This document shows, piece by piece, positions 1 to 7,912 of a stretch of 53,117 bases of DNA. The position numbers and the translations under genes are program-made. The stretch is from an uncultured Sterolibacterium sp. (GTDB lineage Bacteria; Pseudomonadota; Gammaproteobacteria; Burkholderiales; Rhodocyclaceae), in contig CAILCO010000032.1 in assembly GCA_903832735.1 (NCBI GenBank), positions 1-53,117 on the forward strand. The letters are read 5' to 3'. Each line of letters opens with the position of its first letter. Position 1 is the stretch's first letter. The notes under the pieces are model-generated. The model was not told the origin of the DNA and did not search any database. It saw only the letters and a program-made list of their open reading frames with translations.

Positions 1-74
1 CCCCTCAATGCCTCCAGGCCGACCTTCGCCTTGAACTCAGGCGAGTGAACCTGCCGATGCTTAGCTTCCTTCAT
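1..74 (-). CDS. IS3-family transposase OrfA, N-terminal fragment
   Basis: The first 24 codons are visible before the frame leaves the window. The peptide starts MKEAKHRQVHSPEFK and continues AKVGLEALRG, which matches the N-terminal helix-turn-helix start of IS3-family OrfA proteins (typical form SPEFKAKVALEAL). A purine-rich stretch (GAGGAACGAGAAG) lies just upstream of the ATG at 74. In this family OrfA supplies the DNA-binding part and is joined to the DDE catalytic OrfB by programmed frameshifting; OrfB is not in view. The identification rests on a short peptide but also on the adjacent terminal repeat. Confidence 0.75.
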   Translation of the reverse strand, partial: MKEAKHRQVHSPEFKAKVGLEALR

Positions 75-133
75 ATCTTCTCGTTCCTCATGACAGCGGA
101 CAGCTTAAACCACTGTCTTGAAAACGGGGGCCA
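1..133 (-). mobile_element. End of an IS3-family insertion sequence (partial, continues left of window)
   Basis: Read on the minus strand, the sequence from 133 leftwards begins TGGCCCCCGTTTTCAAGACA, which has the 5'-TG form of an IS3-family terminal repeat. About 60 nt inside it a transposase OrfA reading frame starts and runs off the window. The outer boundary at 133 is inferred from the terminal TG and from the position where an unrelated open frame resumes. The other end, the second ORF and any target-site duplication lie outside the window. The insertion has removed the 5' part of the next gene on the plus strand. Confidence 0.75.
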
Positions 134-708
134 CTATATCCGAAGTCACCGAAATTGATGAGCTTAAGGACTTTTTCGGCGACGAGGGAGCCAGTGACAC
201 AGGTAAAGGAACTGAGGAAATCAACCCATACGGGGATGTCATTATCAGGGCTAAACCGATCAAAACTAAGGTGACAACTGAAAAGGATTCGGGAGCAGGT
301 GCCTACAGTGGCGATGGTGAAGGCGACGGTACCGAGGATGGTGGCGGAGGCGATACAGGCGCGGGAGGTGGCGACGGTATGGGTGGAACAGGAGGCGGTG
401 AAGGGGGTACGAGTGGCGGAGGGTCTCACAAACCATCCGTTGACATCAACAACGTTCGCGCCATCCTATCAGGCACAAATGGCAGAAGGCTCTCTTTGAC
501 ACCTGTTAAATCAGGAAAGATATCGATTCACGTAAAAGAGGCTGGAGCAGACAGCGATTACGACATTGCGATAGGCAAAGCAGATAAAGGGACCTTAATT
601 GCTGGTGGTGTCGTACTCGATGTTCTCGCAGGCGCACGTGTCAGCCTAGATATTGAACTAAACCAGAACTTTTCAGGTGCGTTGAAGGTGGTGGCCCATG
701 AAGTTTGA
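118..708 (+). CDS. 5'-truncated gene remnant, C-terminal part of an unknown protein
   Basis: The open frame can start at a TTG at 118, but that codon lies inside the IS terminal repeat, and stops in the same frame occur at 91 and 106. The native gene therefore began further upstream and was cut by the insertion at about 133. What remains is a charged segment (EIDELKDFFG), a long Gly/Asp/Glu-rich linker (residues about 60-105, repeated GDGxGGG patterns) and a C-terminal region of about 85 residues predicted to be beta-rich (VDINNVRAIL to LKVVAHEV). The stop overlaps the next gene by 11 nt, so it was the first gene of the operon. Function is not recognisable. By analogy with clusters I recall around DUF6339 genes, the lost part may have been a GHKL-type ATPase domain, but that is a guess. 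Confidence 0.55.
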   Translation: MKTGATISEVTEIDELKDFFGDEGASDTGKGTEEINPYGDVIIRAKPIKTKVTTEKDSGAGAYSGDGEGDGTEDGGGGDTGAGGGDGMGGTGGGEGGTSGGGSHKPSVDINNVRAILSGTNGRRLSLTPVKSGKISIHVKEAGADSDYDIAIGKADKGTLIAGGVVLDVLAGARVSLDIELNQNFSGALKVVAHEV

Positions 709-1543
709 TAAGAACAAGGCGTTTCCCTATCCTGTCTTGAGACCGTTTAGCGATGACTACGTCGACGTTGAGTTTCAGGCAACTGTTGAGTTTGTCGTCG
801 GTAAGGAAACAATCAAAGTCAATATAGGCTACGCGATTTCATCGGATGAAATTGTGAATGAGATACACCTTGGCAATGCAGAATACGTTGCCGCGATTTC
901 ATGCCGCGATACCTACTATCAGCATGTTGTGTCGTCATCAGCTAAGACCGCATCGGCAGAGTTTGATATCGGTCAGCTACGTGGCGAGGTAAGGGTGAAC
1001 CCGTACGTCGTGGTAAAAAAAGACATTCCAACATTCGCTTCACCAGACATCAATGCCGAATTTGGCGCTGGGCCGTTTGCATTTGTTGTTGGTGATGTTC
1101 TGGCTCAAGATGACGCTCAAGTGTTTTACATTGATCGCGACCTCCTTAAGCCCATAACTTCGGTATTCGAACTCGTAAAAAAGGATGAGCAAAGCGACGG
1201 GGTATGGACAATTGGGTTCGACGAGGAACATATTCAGATTGAAGTCAGCCCGAAGATGAAAGAAAGCATCGACAACGCGAGAAATTCGAAAAATAACCGA
1301 GCTGTCCTGATCAACTCAATCTACTTCGCTGCGGTGATGCAGGCAATACAAAAATTGCAAGTCGCGGATACGCGAGCAACATACGAAGATAAAAAGTGGG
1401 CGAAAGTAATGTTGGGGCAGGCTCACAATAAGGGTCTTGACATCAACGGGGGTGACTCATATTTGCTCGCCGAGCGGCTTATGCAAAACCCCATTAAGTT
1501 ACTTGAATCCTACGTGTTTAAGGGGGCGAATAATGAAGGCTAA
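698..1543 (+). CDS. Hypothetical protein of the DUF6339-associated cluster
   Basis: A 281-residue protein whose ATG overlaps the end of the truncated gene by 11 nt and whose end overlaps the next ATG by 11 nt, so the three genes are translationally linked. It has no signal peptide or membrane segment. The N-terminal 170 residues alternate short hydrophobic and charged stretches, suggesting a beta-rich fold; the C-terminal 100 residues (from about 180) look helical. I do not recognise any catalytic motif. The base composition is poorer in G+C than the chromosome beyond 14.4 kb, as for the whole island. Its conserved position between the remnant and the DUF6339-like gene suggests a subunit of a multi-protein complex. 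No function is assigned. Confidence 0.75.
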   Translation: MKFDKNKAFPYPVLRPFSDDYVDVEFQATVEFVVGKETIKVNIGYAISSDEIVNEIHLGNAEYVAAISCRDTYYQHVVSSSAKTASAEFDIGQLRGEVRVNPYVVVKKDIPTFASPDINAEFGAGPFAFVVGDVLAQDDAQVFYIDRDLLKPITSVFELVKKDEQSDGVWTIGFDEEHIQIEVSPKMKESIDNARNSKNNRAVLINSIYFAAVMQAIQKLQVADTRATYEDKKWAKVMLGQAHNKGLDINGGDSYLLAERLMQNPIKLLESYVFKGANNEG

Positions 1544-2264
1544 CTTCCTAAAAAGCGCAAAAGTTCAAGAGCTCCTGTCCAAAGTCGAAGACAATCTTGA
1601 TGTTTATAGAACTGGCAATTTTGACTTTCTTGCTTCCGACACGTCCTGTCATTTTGAAACCAGTCTTGCTATCGATGAAGCAAAGCTGGCATTAATCAAC
1701 TGTGATAAAGATAATTTGAAGGAAGTAGAAAACTGCGTACTAATGTACGAAGCAATGGGATCAGTTTCTCATTATCTTGCACGTGATGAGCGCTTATGGG
1801 TCTATCTGTGCCATACGCTATTGCTTGGATATACGAGATCCAGATGGCCGATACCCGAAGATAATGAAGCGGCTATCAAGCACATCAAAGCGCACTTCTT
1901 CTGTATCGGAGGTCGCGGGATAGAACGTGATAATGCAGCGTCACGTTTGTGGTGGCAAGCTTCGTTATGTAGCAGAGTTGATGGAATCACTTTTGAGGAT
2001 GCACTTACATGCCTTCTATACCAGAGCGACGTTCGTGCAAACATAATTGAACGTCCTACTACGTCGCAAAACATACGTCTATTTTCTGCGGTATTGAAGA
2101 AATTGCATGAGTCGTACAAATCTAACCAAGCACTATTCGATCGGGTCCGATTTCGCTCGATAATGAAAGAGCTAAATCTCGTAGGCGGAGTAAAGCTGTT
2201 GGTCGCATTGCCAGAGTCAAGCATTACGCAAATACTTGAACAATGCATTGCTAAAGCGGCTTAA
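1533..2264 (+). CDS. DUF6339-like protein
   Basis: A 243-residue, largely helical soluble protein. The start at 1533 is preferred because AGGGGG lies 5 nt upstream and because it gives the same 11-nt overlap as the previous gene pair. Features I associate with the DUF6339 family are an early LDVYRTGNFDFL segment, RLWVYLCHTLL near residue 85, and the aromatic block HFFCIGGRGIERDNAASRLWW near residues 120-140. The assignment is from memory of the family and has not been checked against a profile. The function of DUF6339 is unknown; such genes are often found in mobile, defence-like clusters. The neighbours here fit that pattern. Confidence 0.6.
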   Translation: MKANFLKSAKVQELLSKVEDNLDVYRTGNFDFLASDTSCHFETSLAIDEAKLALINCDKDNLKEVENCVLMYEAMGSVSHYLARDERLWVYLCHTLLLGYTRSRWPIPEDNEAAIKHIKAHFFCIGGRGIERDNAASRLWWQASLCSRVDGITFEDALTCLLYQSDVRANIIERPTTSQNIRLFSAVLKKLHESYKSNQALFDRVRFRSIMKELNLVGGVKLLVALPESSITQILEQCIAKAA

Positions 2265-2398
2265 GCAAATCGGCGAATAGCATTGAACGCCGACTTGCTC
2301 TTTGACAGCAACAGCAATTCTCTCCAAGATAAGTTTCGAGATTGTCTAATTGCAGGTTGCTTTGCATTAGAGAAGTTTCTCAAGACCGTTTGTGAGGG

Positions 2399-3454
2399 AT
2401 GTTAAGAGCGCATATGAAAATAGAAACGTTCGATGACGTTCTTAAGTCCATCAAAGTGAATGGGGATCGGCAATTTCATCTGCTAATGGGCAATGGCTTC
2501 AGCATGGCCTATGACTCGACAATATTTTCCTATAATGCTTTGCATGAGTTCATCACCGACCTAGATGACGAACTGCTTTCGAAACTTCTTGGAATTATCA
2601 AAACCAAGAACTTCGAGGTGATCATGCAGCAGTTAGATACCTTCGCGGCATTGATTGACGCTTTTGGCACAGACAAGAAATTGAAGGGCAAGATCGAAGT
2701 CGCAAGCAAGAAACTCAAAGCAAGTCTGTTAGACGCCGTTAAGGCGCTTCATCCAGAACACGTCTTTAAAGTTCCGCAGGAAAAGAACAACGCCTGTGCA
2801 ACGTTTTTTAAGGCGTTTCTCGAAACTAAAGGCCACATATACACGACAAACTACGATCTGCTTCTCTATTGGGTCTTGATGCGTAACGACATCATGAGGG
2901 CAGTTGATGGATTTGGTCGGGACCGAGAAAGTCCTGACGAGTACGTGCCGCCTGAAGAGCTTGAATACTCGGAGCTACGATGGGGGAAGCACAAAGCAGG
3001 GCAGGACATCTTCTATGTTCATGGAGCTTTGCCACTGTTCGACACAGGCGTGGAAATTGTCAAAGAGGAATACGACAACGAACATTACCTCTTGGAAAAA
3101 ATTAGTGCCCGTATTGGCGGCGGCGACTATCCGATATTCGTCACGGCTGGCAACGGGCGCGAGAAGCTAACGCACATAATGCACAATCGGTATTTGACAC
3201 ATTGCTACGATAGCCTGTCAAATGTTACGGGATCGTTGGTGACGTTCGGTTTTAACTTCGGTGACTCAGACGATCACATCATTGATGCGATCAACGCCGC
3301 AGCCAAGCATGGCAAAAAAGTGTTCCCGAAGCTATTGAGCATATATGTTGGCGTCTATTCTGAAGCCGACCAAAAACATATGGAGCATATCGCTGGCCGC
3401 TTTAAGTGCAAAGTGCATCTGTATGATGCAAGGACAGCTAATGTCTGGGGCTGA
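2399..3454 (+). CDS. DUF4917 / SIR2-like protein, putative defence effector
   Basis: A 351-residue protein that starts at 2399 or, with a second ATG, at 2414. It shows the landmarks of SIR2-like nucleotide-binding folds: LLMGNGFSM at about 28-36, a TTNYD motif near residue 150 followed by LLLYWVL, a VHG motif near 205, and a late GFNFGDSDDHI segment. In the sirtuin fold these correspond to the NAD-binding glycine loop, the Asn-Asp pair and the catalytic His. SIR2-like proteins in defence islands are known to hydrolyse NAD and stop growth of infected cells; a similar role here is inferred. The gene lies 134 nt after the DUF6339-like gene on the same strand, so it may belong to the same system or be an independent unit. 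Confidence 0.7.
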   Translation: MLRAHMKIETFDDVLKSIKVNGDRQFHLLMGNGFSMAYDSTIFSYNALHEFITDLDDELLSKLLGIIKTKNFEVIMQQLDTFAALIDAFGTDKKLKGKIEVASKKLKASLLDAVKALHPEHVFKVPQEKNNACATFFKAFLETKGHIYTTNYDLLLYWVLMRNDIMRAVDGFGRDRESPDEYVPPEELEYSELRWGKHKAGQDIFYVHGALPLFDTGVEIVKEEYDNEHYLLEKISARIGGGDYPIFVTAGNGREKLTHIMHNRYLTHCYDSLSNVTGSLVTFGFNFGDSDDHIIDAINAAAKHGKKVFPKLLSIYVGVYSEADQKHMEHIAGRFKCKVHLYDARTANVWG

Positions 3455-3502
3455 GGCAAAGAGTCGTAACGCTTCATTCCCTATCTGAGCGACAATCTGG
3501 GC

Positions 3503-3516
3503 GTTACTTAAGTAAC
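3503..3516. repeat. 14-bp palindrome, copy 1 (GTTACTTAAGTAAC)
   Basis: A perfect palindrome GTTACTTAAGTAAC just beyond the stop of the minus-strand gene at 3519. A second copy differing by one base (GTTACTCAAGTAAC) occurs at 4207-4220. Two near-identical dyads 700 bp apart bracket two small phage-type genes. Repressor operators are one explanation; a repeat of selfish type is another. Confidence 0.5.
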
Positions 3517-3518
3517 GG

Positions 3519-3767
3519 TTAGCGTGTTGCTGCTTCAGCGTTCGCCAACTGCTGACGAAGCCGTTGGGCGTATGTCTTGTCAGTGCGCTTCCTCAAATTG
3601 GCGTAGGACCGCATCGCCAACACCTTCTCCATTTCTGTCGGCGGCTGCTGTGCGTCACTGGCCGCGATCTGATTCACTACCCCTAACACCATGCCTTGCT
3701 GCTTGACGACCGTAGGTGGCACGTCTAGCACCTGCCTTGTCGGCGTTATGATTTCCTTGATCTTCAT
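3519..3767 (-). CDS. Small hypothetical phage-type protein
   Basis: An 82-residue protein. A longer frame is open up to 3815, but the ATG at 3767 is preceded by AAGGGGAG at a good distance and gives the natural N-terminus MKIKEIITPTRQVLDVPP. The protein is short, lacks membrane segments, and ends in a basic region rich in Arg, Lys and Gln (about residues 55-82), so nucleic-acid contact is possible. I have no family assignment. Small proteins of this style, on the strand opposite the larger genes, are common in phage-derived islands, and the DUF6641-like gene at 7913 supports that setting. Confidence 0.55.
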   Translation of the reverse strand: MKIKEIITPTRQVLDVPPTVVKQQGMVLGVVNQIAASDAQQPPTEMEKVLAMRSYANLRKRTDKTYAQRLRQQLANAEAATR

Positions 3768-3875
3768 GTCTGCGCTCCCCTTTTTAGTATTTATTGATTC
3801 GGCGGATGATCGCATCTACACTTGCATACGGCAACGAAGACATAATCTTGTCGTCTCTATAAGGAGCATCACGGA

Positions 3876-4127
3876 ATGGATTTCGCAAAACGACTTAAGG
3901 AACTGGATGAGTTGATATTTGAACAATTGACCGAGTTACAAACGGACTGGTATGACGCAAATGGCATTCCGTGGTCAACTGACAGCGAAGCGGATGCCGC
4001 TGACGAGATTTTTCACGCGAGTTCTGATGGAGCAAAGGTGCTGATTTGGAGACACGACTTTGGCAAACATATTACTAAAGCAGAGTTAGCTTGGGCGTAT
4101 CTTAAACAGAAGCCTGAAACTTCTTAG
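3876..4127 (+). CDS. Small acidic hypothetical protein
   Basis: An 83-residue protein starting at an ATG that follows ATAAGGAGCATCACGG, a clear ribosome binding site. The sequence is acidic in the middle (DSEADAADEIFHASSDG) and ends with a helical AELAWAYLKQKPE segment. No domain is recognised. It stands alone between the two copies of a 14-bp palindrome. The ribosome binding site and the regular amino-acid composition support a real gene. Confidence 0.6.
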   Translation: MDFAKRLKELDELIFEQLTELQTDWYDANGIPWSTDSEADAADEIFHASSDGAKVLIWRHDFGKHITKAELAWAYLKQKPETS

Positions 4128-4206
4128 CAATGCCAGCATTCTCTTTGGCCAGCATCCTAAATGGGCAATAGCGTAGGTGTGCAATGACGTCCGAACAGAA
4201 GAGACT

Positions 4207-4220
4207 GTTACTCAAGTAAC
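4207..4220. repeat. 14-bp palindrome, copy 2 (GTTACTCAAGTAAC)
   Basis: One mismatch to the perfect palindrome at 3503-3516. It lies in the 297-bp gap (4128-4424) before the 589-aa gene, in a region without a convincing gene. Confidence 0.45.
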
Positions 4221-4383
4221 GCTTGGGAGGCTTCCCGAGCCGCCCTGCCTGGAAGATGGACTTCGTGGCCGCGCCGCCGCCTTGAATTATCCCATCAAGC
4301 ACCAGCGGTATTGCGCTCCGCTGGCGAAGTTGCCGCCACATGCCAGAATGACTTCAGCGACCTGGCCTACGAATACCAAATCC

Positions 4384-4408
4384 GCTATCTCTTAAATTAA
4401 GAGATAGC
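4384..4408. promoter_or_regulatory. 25-bp perfect inverted repeat before the 589-aa gene
   Basis: Two 12-nt arms (GCTATCTCTTAA and its exact complement) flank a single central base. The dyad ends 16 nt before the ATG at 4425. It lacks the T-run of a normal terminator on the plus strand, and its place directly before a two-gene operon fits an operator for a dimeric repressor, or a hairpin that controls translation. No regulator gene is adjacent. Confidence 0.5.
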
Positions 4409-4424
4409 CATCGCGAGGCTACAT

Positions 4425-6194
4425 ATGGCGAGCAAGGCGGTAGAAAATAAGACCAACAACCTACGCAAGGAGCTGTTCCAGCTACAGGAAAACGGATCCC
4501 TTGCATGGGCGAATATCAGGAAGACGAATCTAGCTTTCTATCGCCATCTTGCCGAAGTCTATTTCTGGTGGCTTCGTGCCGAGAAGATACCTGACTTTCT
4601 CGACGCTCAATATGCTTTGCTGAATCGCAAGTTCAAAGCGAAGGTAAAGTACGGCACCAACTATGGGCCACTTCTCTGCCTCGTATGGGGTTCCAATAAC
4701 TGCTCAGACAGCGACACGGATAGGCATAGCCGCGCATTGAACAAGCTGGACGAAGAATATCGTTCTAGGCCTCGCTACTACGGCAAGGACGGCGTAGCGC
4801 GAATGGCGCAGTTTATTGAGTGCAGTAAGGGCATTGCTGGCCTGATCGACTACGGCAAGTCGAATAGCGATGCCGACGAAGACGAGGACGAGGATGATGA
4901 AGCGGCATTCGCAGGCTTGATAAAGAAGAACGCTGTTCCTGAGAGCGCCAAGCAAAATGCCTTGTTTGAAGTAGCGAAAAAGTTCTATGCCGCGAATGCA
5001 GGAACACCGACACTAGATTTCGGTGATGCCTTGCCCGTTACTGACGATGATCTGAGCGCCATATTGGTGAGGAAGACAGCAACGGGGTATCAATTGCTCG
5101 GCACGACCAATGACGCCGATGTAGTCAAAAGCATAGCAGTCACGAACTTCAAGCACACATTCAGTGCGCTCCCGAACTCCATCAGCACAATCGTCGAGAC
5201 ATTGAGGACGCAATGCCTGCCGCCAAACATTTTCTCGCTGCAACGTGCGCTGATCGACAAGGCGAAAGAAAAGTATAGCGACAAGTCTCCAAAGCTATCA
5301 GTCCGAAGGCTACTGTTCCGCCACGGCACCAACGAATTCATACTAAGTCCCGTTCGTGCCACTTGCGGCGTTGTCACGATAGCTAGGCCCAAGACAGCAG
5401 TGATGGAAGATGTAGGCACTGATGTATTCCTATCGACGCGGTCGAGGTTCGCTCTGGAACGTCGTGCTATCAGCAATTACGAGTTCAATCTGTTTGCCGC
5501 TGAAAGCACGACGAGTCTCAAGGCCTATCGTCACGAGGACTCTGCCAGCCATGTTTTGCGTATGCGGAATCTTGCCGATCCTACTGATTTCATCCACCTG
5601 GATTTCTGGCGATCTGATGAGGCCATAGCAAGTCCAATTCCGCAGGCAGATATTGATAGCGCGAGCCTCGCCAAATGGGACTGGCAGCATAAGATACCAC
5701 TGCGCTGGTTTCGGCAACTGGCGCTCGATGTCCTCGACAACTGGTTTGCCAGTCATGCCCTGTATATCAAGCGAGAGCCTAACCGTGTCTGTCGGGTAGA
5801 GCTGCGTAACGGACTGCTGGCAATCGAGTTCGTCCTAAAAGACGACCAGTTCGAGTTGCGACGTGAAATACCGTTCCCTACACCCGCATTCAAGATGGCG
5901 ACCTTGAATGCTCACTTCCTGACGAAAGACCTCATGCCTGCGCTACGCGCGGTGGCTGACTTTGATATCGGCGGCGAAATCACGCTTGACGCCAATGCCG
6001 AGTTATTGAGAATTCAATTCAGCACAGCCTCAGCCGACTACGCAATATACGTACCGACTGCCAACGAGAGCGGCATTCGTTGCCAAACTGCATTTACCTC
6101 GTATCTCCCGCAAGTAGCCAATCCATCTGTTGTGCCTGATGATCCTGCCGCGTTCGATTTTGCGGCAGAGGCTGAGCTTTGGCGGAAGCAATAA
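4425..6194 (+). CDS. Large hypothetical protein, partner of the TGT/DpdA-like protein
   Basis: A 589-residue soluble protein with GCGAGG before the ATG and only 3 nt between its stop and the next start, so the two genes form an operon. The first 140 residues are mainly helical and aromatic (HLAEVYFWWLRAEKIP near 41-56). A strongly acidic linker (residues 149-159, mostly Asp and Glu) separates a middle region with short beta-like strands. The last 110 residues (GGEITLDANAELLRIQFS then ADYAIYVP) resemble, loosely, the last strands of a sliding-clamp or beta-sandwich domain; this is a weak resemblance only. No nuclease, helicase or ATP-binding motif is visible. The tight coupling with a transglycosylase-like protein suggests a substrate-presenting or DNA-binding partner. 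Function is unknown. Confidence 0.65.
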   Translation: MASKAVENKTNNLRKELFQLQENGSLAWANIRKTNLAFYRHLAEVYFWWLRAEKIPDFLDAQYALLNRKFKAKVKYGTNYGPLLCLVWGSNNCSDSDTDRHSRALNKLDEEYRSRPRYYGKDGVARMAQFIECSKGIAGLIDYGKSNSDADEDEDEDDEAAFAGLIKKNAVPESAKQNALFEVAKKFYAANAGTPTLDFGDALPVTDDDLSAILVRKTATGYQLLGTTNDADVVKSIAVTNFKHTFSALPNSISTIVETLRTQCLPPNIFSLQRALIDKAKEKYSDKSPKLSVRRLLFRHGTNEFILSPVRATCGVVTIARPKTAVMEDVGTDVFLSTRSRFALERRAISNYEFNLFAAESTTSLKAYRHEDSASHVLRMRNLADPTDFIHLDFWRSDEAIASPIPQADIDSASLAKWDWQHKIPLRWFRQLALDVLDNWFASHALYIKREPNRVCRVELRNGLLAIEFVLKDDQFELRREIPFPTPAFKMATLNAHFLTKDLMPALRAVADFDIGGEITLDANAELLRIQFSTASADYAIYVPTANESGIRCQTAFTSYLPQVANPSVVPDDPAAFDFAAEAELWRKQ

Positions 6195-6197
6195 GCC

Positions 6198-7493
6198 ATG
6201 ATGAGCGACAGTGATGCTGTGTATCTCCCAGCAGTCAACGATGGATTTGCAGCAGGGGTTATCAAGCCGCTTCCAAGCGGTCGCCCATTTCCGCGCGGCT
6301 ATGACTTAACTGACCTGATATTTTGGCAGCGAGGAAATCGACTCTGGCATCACGGCGAAATATTGCACTCAATTGGGCTGCATCCATTCGGCAGCGCACC
6401 CGATAACGCGGTAACGAGGATGGGCAGGACGGATTGCTTCATTCTTGGTGATTGTGGCGGCTTTCAAATCGGGAAGGGGTCGTTGTCGAACTATGACAAG
6501 CTGCACTCAGGGATGACCGCCGACAGTGCAATAGATGTATGGAACGCCGCTTACCCTGTGCGTCAGTGGATATTGGGCTGGCTTGAAACCCATTGCCACT
6601 ACGCAATGACAATTGATATGCCGCTGTGGGCGACGACGAGTGCTGGCGAAGACAGTCCATTCCGTCAGTGCAGCGTCGAGCAACTGACAGCCTTAACCGT
6701 AGATAACTTGAAGTTTATCGACAGCCATCGCCAAGGCCGCACAAAATGGCTGAATGTCGTTCAAGGCTTGGATATGGCATCTACGCTCGATTGGTGGAAG
6801 GCCGTAAAGTGGTTCGATTGCGCGGGATATGCTCTGGCTGGCGGGGCAGGAACGAAAGGCGGCATCAAGGATTTGCTCAATACCTTGCTCGTGATGCGTG
6901 ATGATGGCGCGCTGTCAGCAGGGCACGACTGGATTCATGTCCTGGGCGTTTCAACGCCAAAGTGGGCAATCCTGTTGTCTTCCATCCAGAGAGCCCTCAG
7001 AAGCACAACAAACCCAAACATCAGAATCAGCTTTGATAGCGCCAGTCCATTTCAGACGGGCGGGAGGTATGAGCGCGTCGCAATCCTTCCCCACTACTCG
7101 CGGCGTCCCGATGCGTGGTCAATGGCGTATGACAATTCACCACAGAGCGTCAAGATGGTTGGCAGCCAAGAGCCGTTCCCGTACTCAAGTCCTCTAGGCG
7201 ATATCCTGACACTTGGGGACTTGAATGTGCAAGGGGGAGACTGGCAACAGCGCTCCTACGACAGCATCAGCAATCTGCTGCTGATAAATCATAACGTATG
7301 GGTTTTTCTGGCTGCATTTGAGGAAGGCAATCGACTGGCATTTCAGCAGCCTAGAAGTAGTGTCCCATCGGAATGGGGCGACTGTCTGGACTTCATTGCA
7401 ATGGTATTTTCAAGCTCTGACTGGAATGCCGAACTAGCAGGTGCGGAATCGCTGCTCAATTCTGTAGCGCCGAATACGTATAAAGAGCAGTAA
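6198..7493 (+). CDS. tRNA-guanine transglycosylase-fold protein, DpdA-like
   Basis: A 431-residue protein with the ordered motifs of the TGT (beta/alpha)8 barrel: DCGGFQ at 85-90 (TGT form DSGGFQ, including the first catalytic Asp), MTIDMP at 137-142, a VVQG motif at 187-190, GYALAGG at 210-216, HVLGVSTP at 247-254 (TGT form HLMGVGTP), and SFDSASP at 278-284 where Asp280 aligns with the TGT nucleophile. The C-terminal CxCxxC...H zinc site of bacterial TGT is not seen. TGT exchanges guanine for a 7-deazaguanine in tRNA; DpdA relatives in phages and genomic islands do so in DNA. In a phage-like island without queuosine-synthesis genes, a DpdA-like DNA-modifying role using host precursor is the preferred inference. 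Another base-exchange or base-removing role is possible. Confidence 0.65.
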   Translation: MMSDSDAVYLPAVNDGFAAGVIKPLPSGRPFPRGYDLTDLIFWQRGNRLWHHGEILHSIGLHPFGSAPDNAVTRMGRTDCFILGDCGGFQIGKGSLSNYDKLHSGMTADSAIDVWNAAYPVRQWILGWLETHCHYAMTIDMPLWATTSAGEDSPFRQCSVEQLTALTVDNLKFIDSHRQGRTKWLNVVQGLDMASTLDWWKAVKWFDCAGYALAGGAGTKGGIKDLLNTLLVMRDDGALSAGHDWIHVLGVSTPKWAILLSSIQRALRSTTNPNIRISFDSASPFQTGGRYERVAILPHYSRRPDAWSMAYDNSPQSVKMVGSQEPFPYSSPLGDILTLGDLNVQGGDWQQRSYDSISNLLLINHNVWVFLAAFEEGNRLAFQQPRSSVPSEWGDCLDFIAMVFSSSDWNAELAGAESLLNSVAPNTYKEQ

Positions 7494-7515
7494 CAATCAG
7501 CCCTACCGATGTCAG

Positions 7516-7809
7516 TTAAAGATACTTAAGCATAAACATGGTTTTCGTTGCTTCGTCATTCCATGCGAAAATAAATACTTCAAGATTATCGTGACTGTTA
7601 CCACGTTTATCTTTCCTTACAAATTGAACCCGCTTGATTTGCACTAATGGCTCGTAAGCCTCTGCGTAATATTCTAATGCAGCAACCCCTGCCATCTGCT
7701 GAGTAGGCATTTCATTAGCTTTTTTTACAAGATTACTAACCCATTTCTTGCTGTCTAGGTATGTCATGTCAAGGTTAGTAAATGGCAATTCAATCGCTTC
7801 GTAGATCAT
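7516..7809 (-). CDS. Small hypothetical protein, convergent with the DpdA-like gene
   Basis: A 97-residue protein read towards the end of the DpdA-like gene. The ATG at 7809 follows TGGGAGTGATA, a reasonable ribosome binding site, so it is preferred over the upstream in-frame ATG at 7833. The composition is mixed alpha/beta, with a basic stretch (KRVQFVRKDKRG, about residues 60-72) and an aromatic C-terminal strand (NLEVFIFAWNDEATKTMFMLKYL region). No family is recognised. It is likely a phage- or island-type accessory protein. Confidence 0.55.
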   Translation of the reverse strand: MIYEAIELPFTNLDMTYLDSKKWVSNLVKKANEMPTQQMAGVAALEYYAEAYEPLVQIKRVQFVRKDKRGNSHDNLEVFIFAWNDEATKTMFMLKYL

Positions 7810-7912
7810 TATCACTCCCATTGACTTACGCATACTCTAACATAGTCATAAATTCCCCACGGCACTAGCGCAGCCAATATATTCAAAGCTGCGCTAGTGC
7901 GCGAAGCGCGGA

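Noticed and set aside
4102-4341. 79-codon minus-strand frame before the 589-aa gene
   Set aside because: No ribosome binding site and overlap with the end of the gene at 3876; no family recognised.
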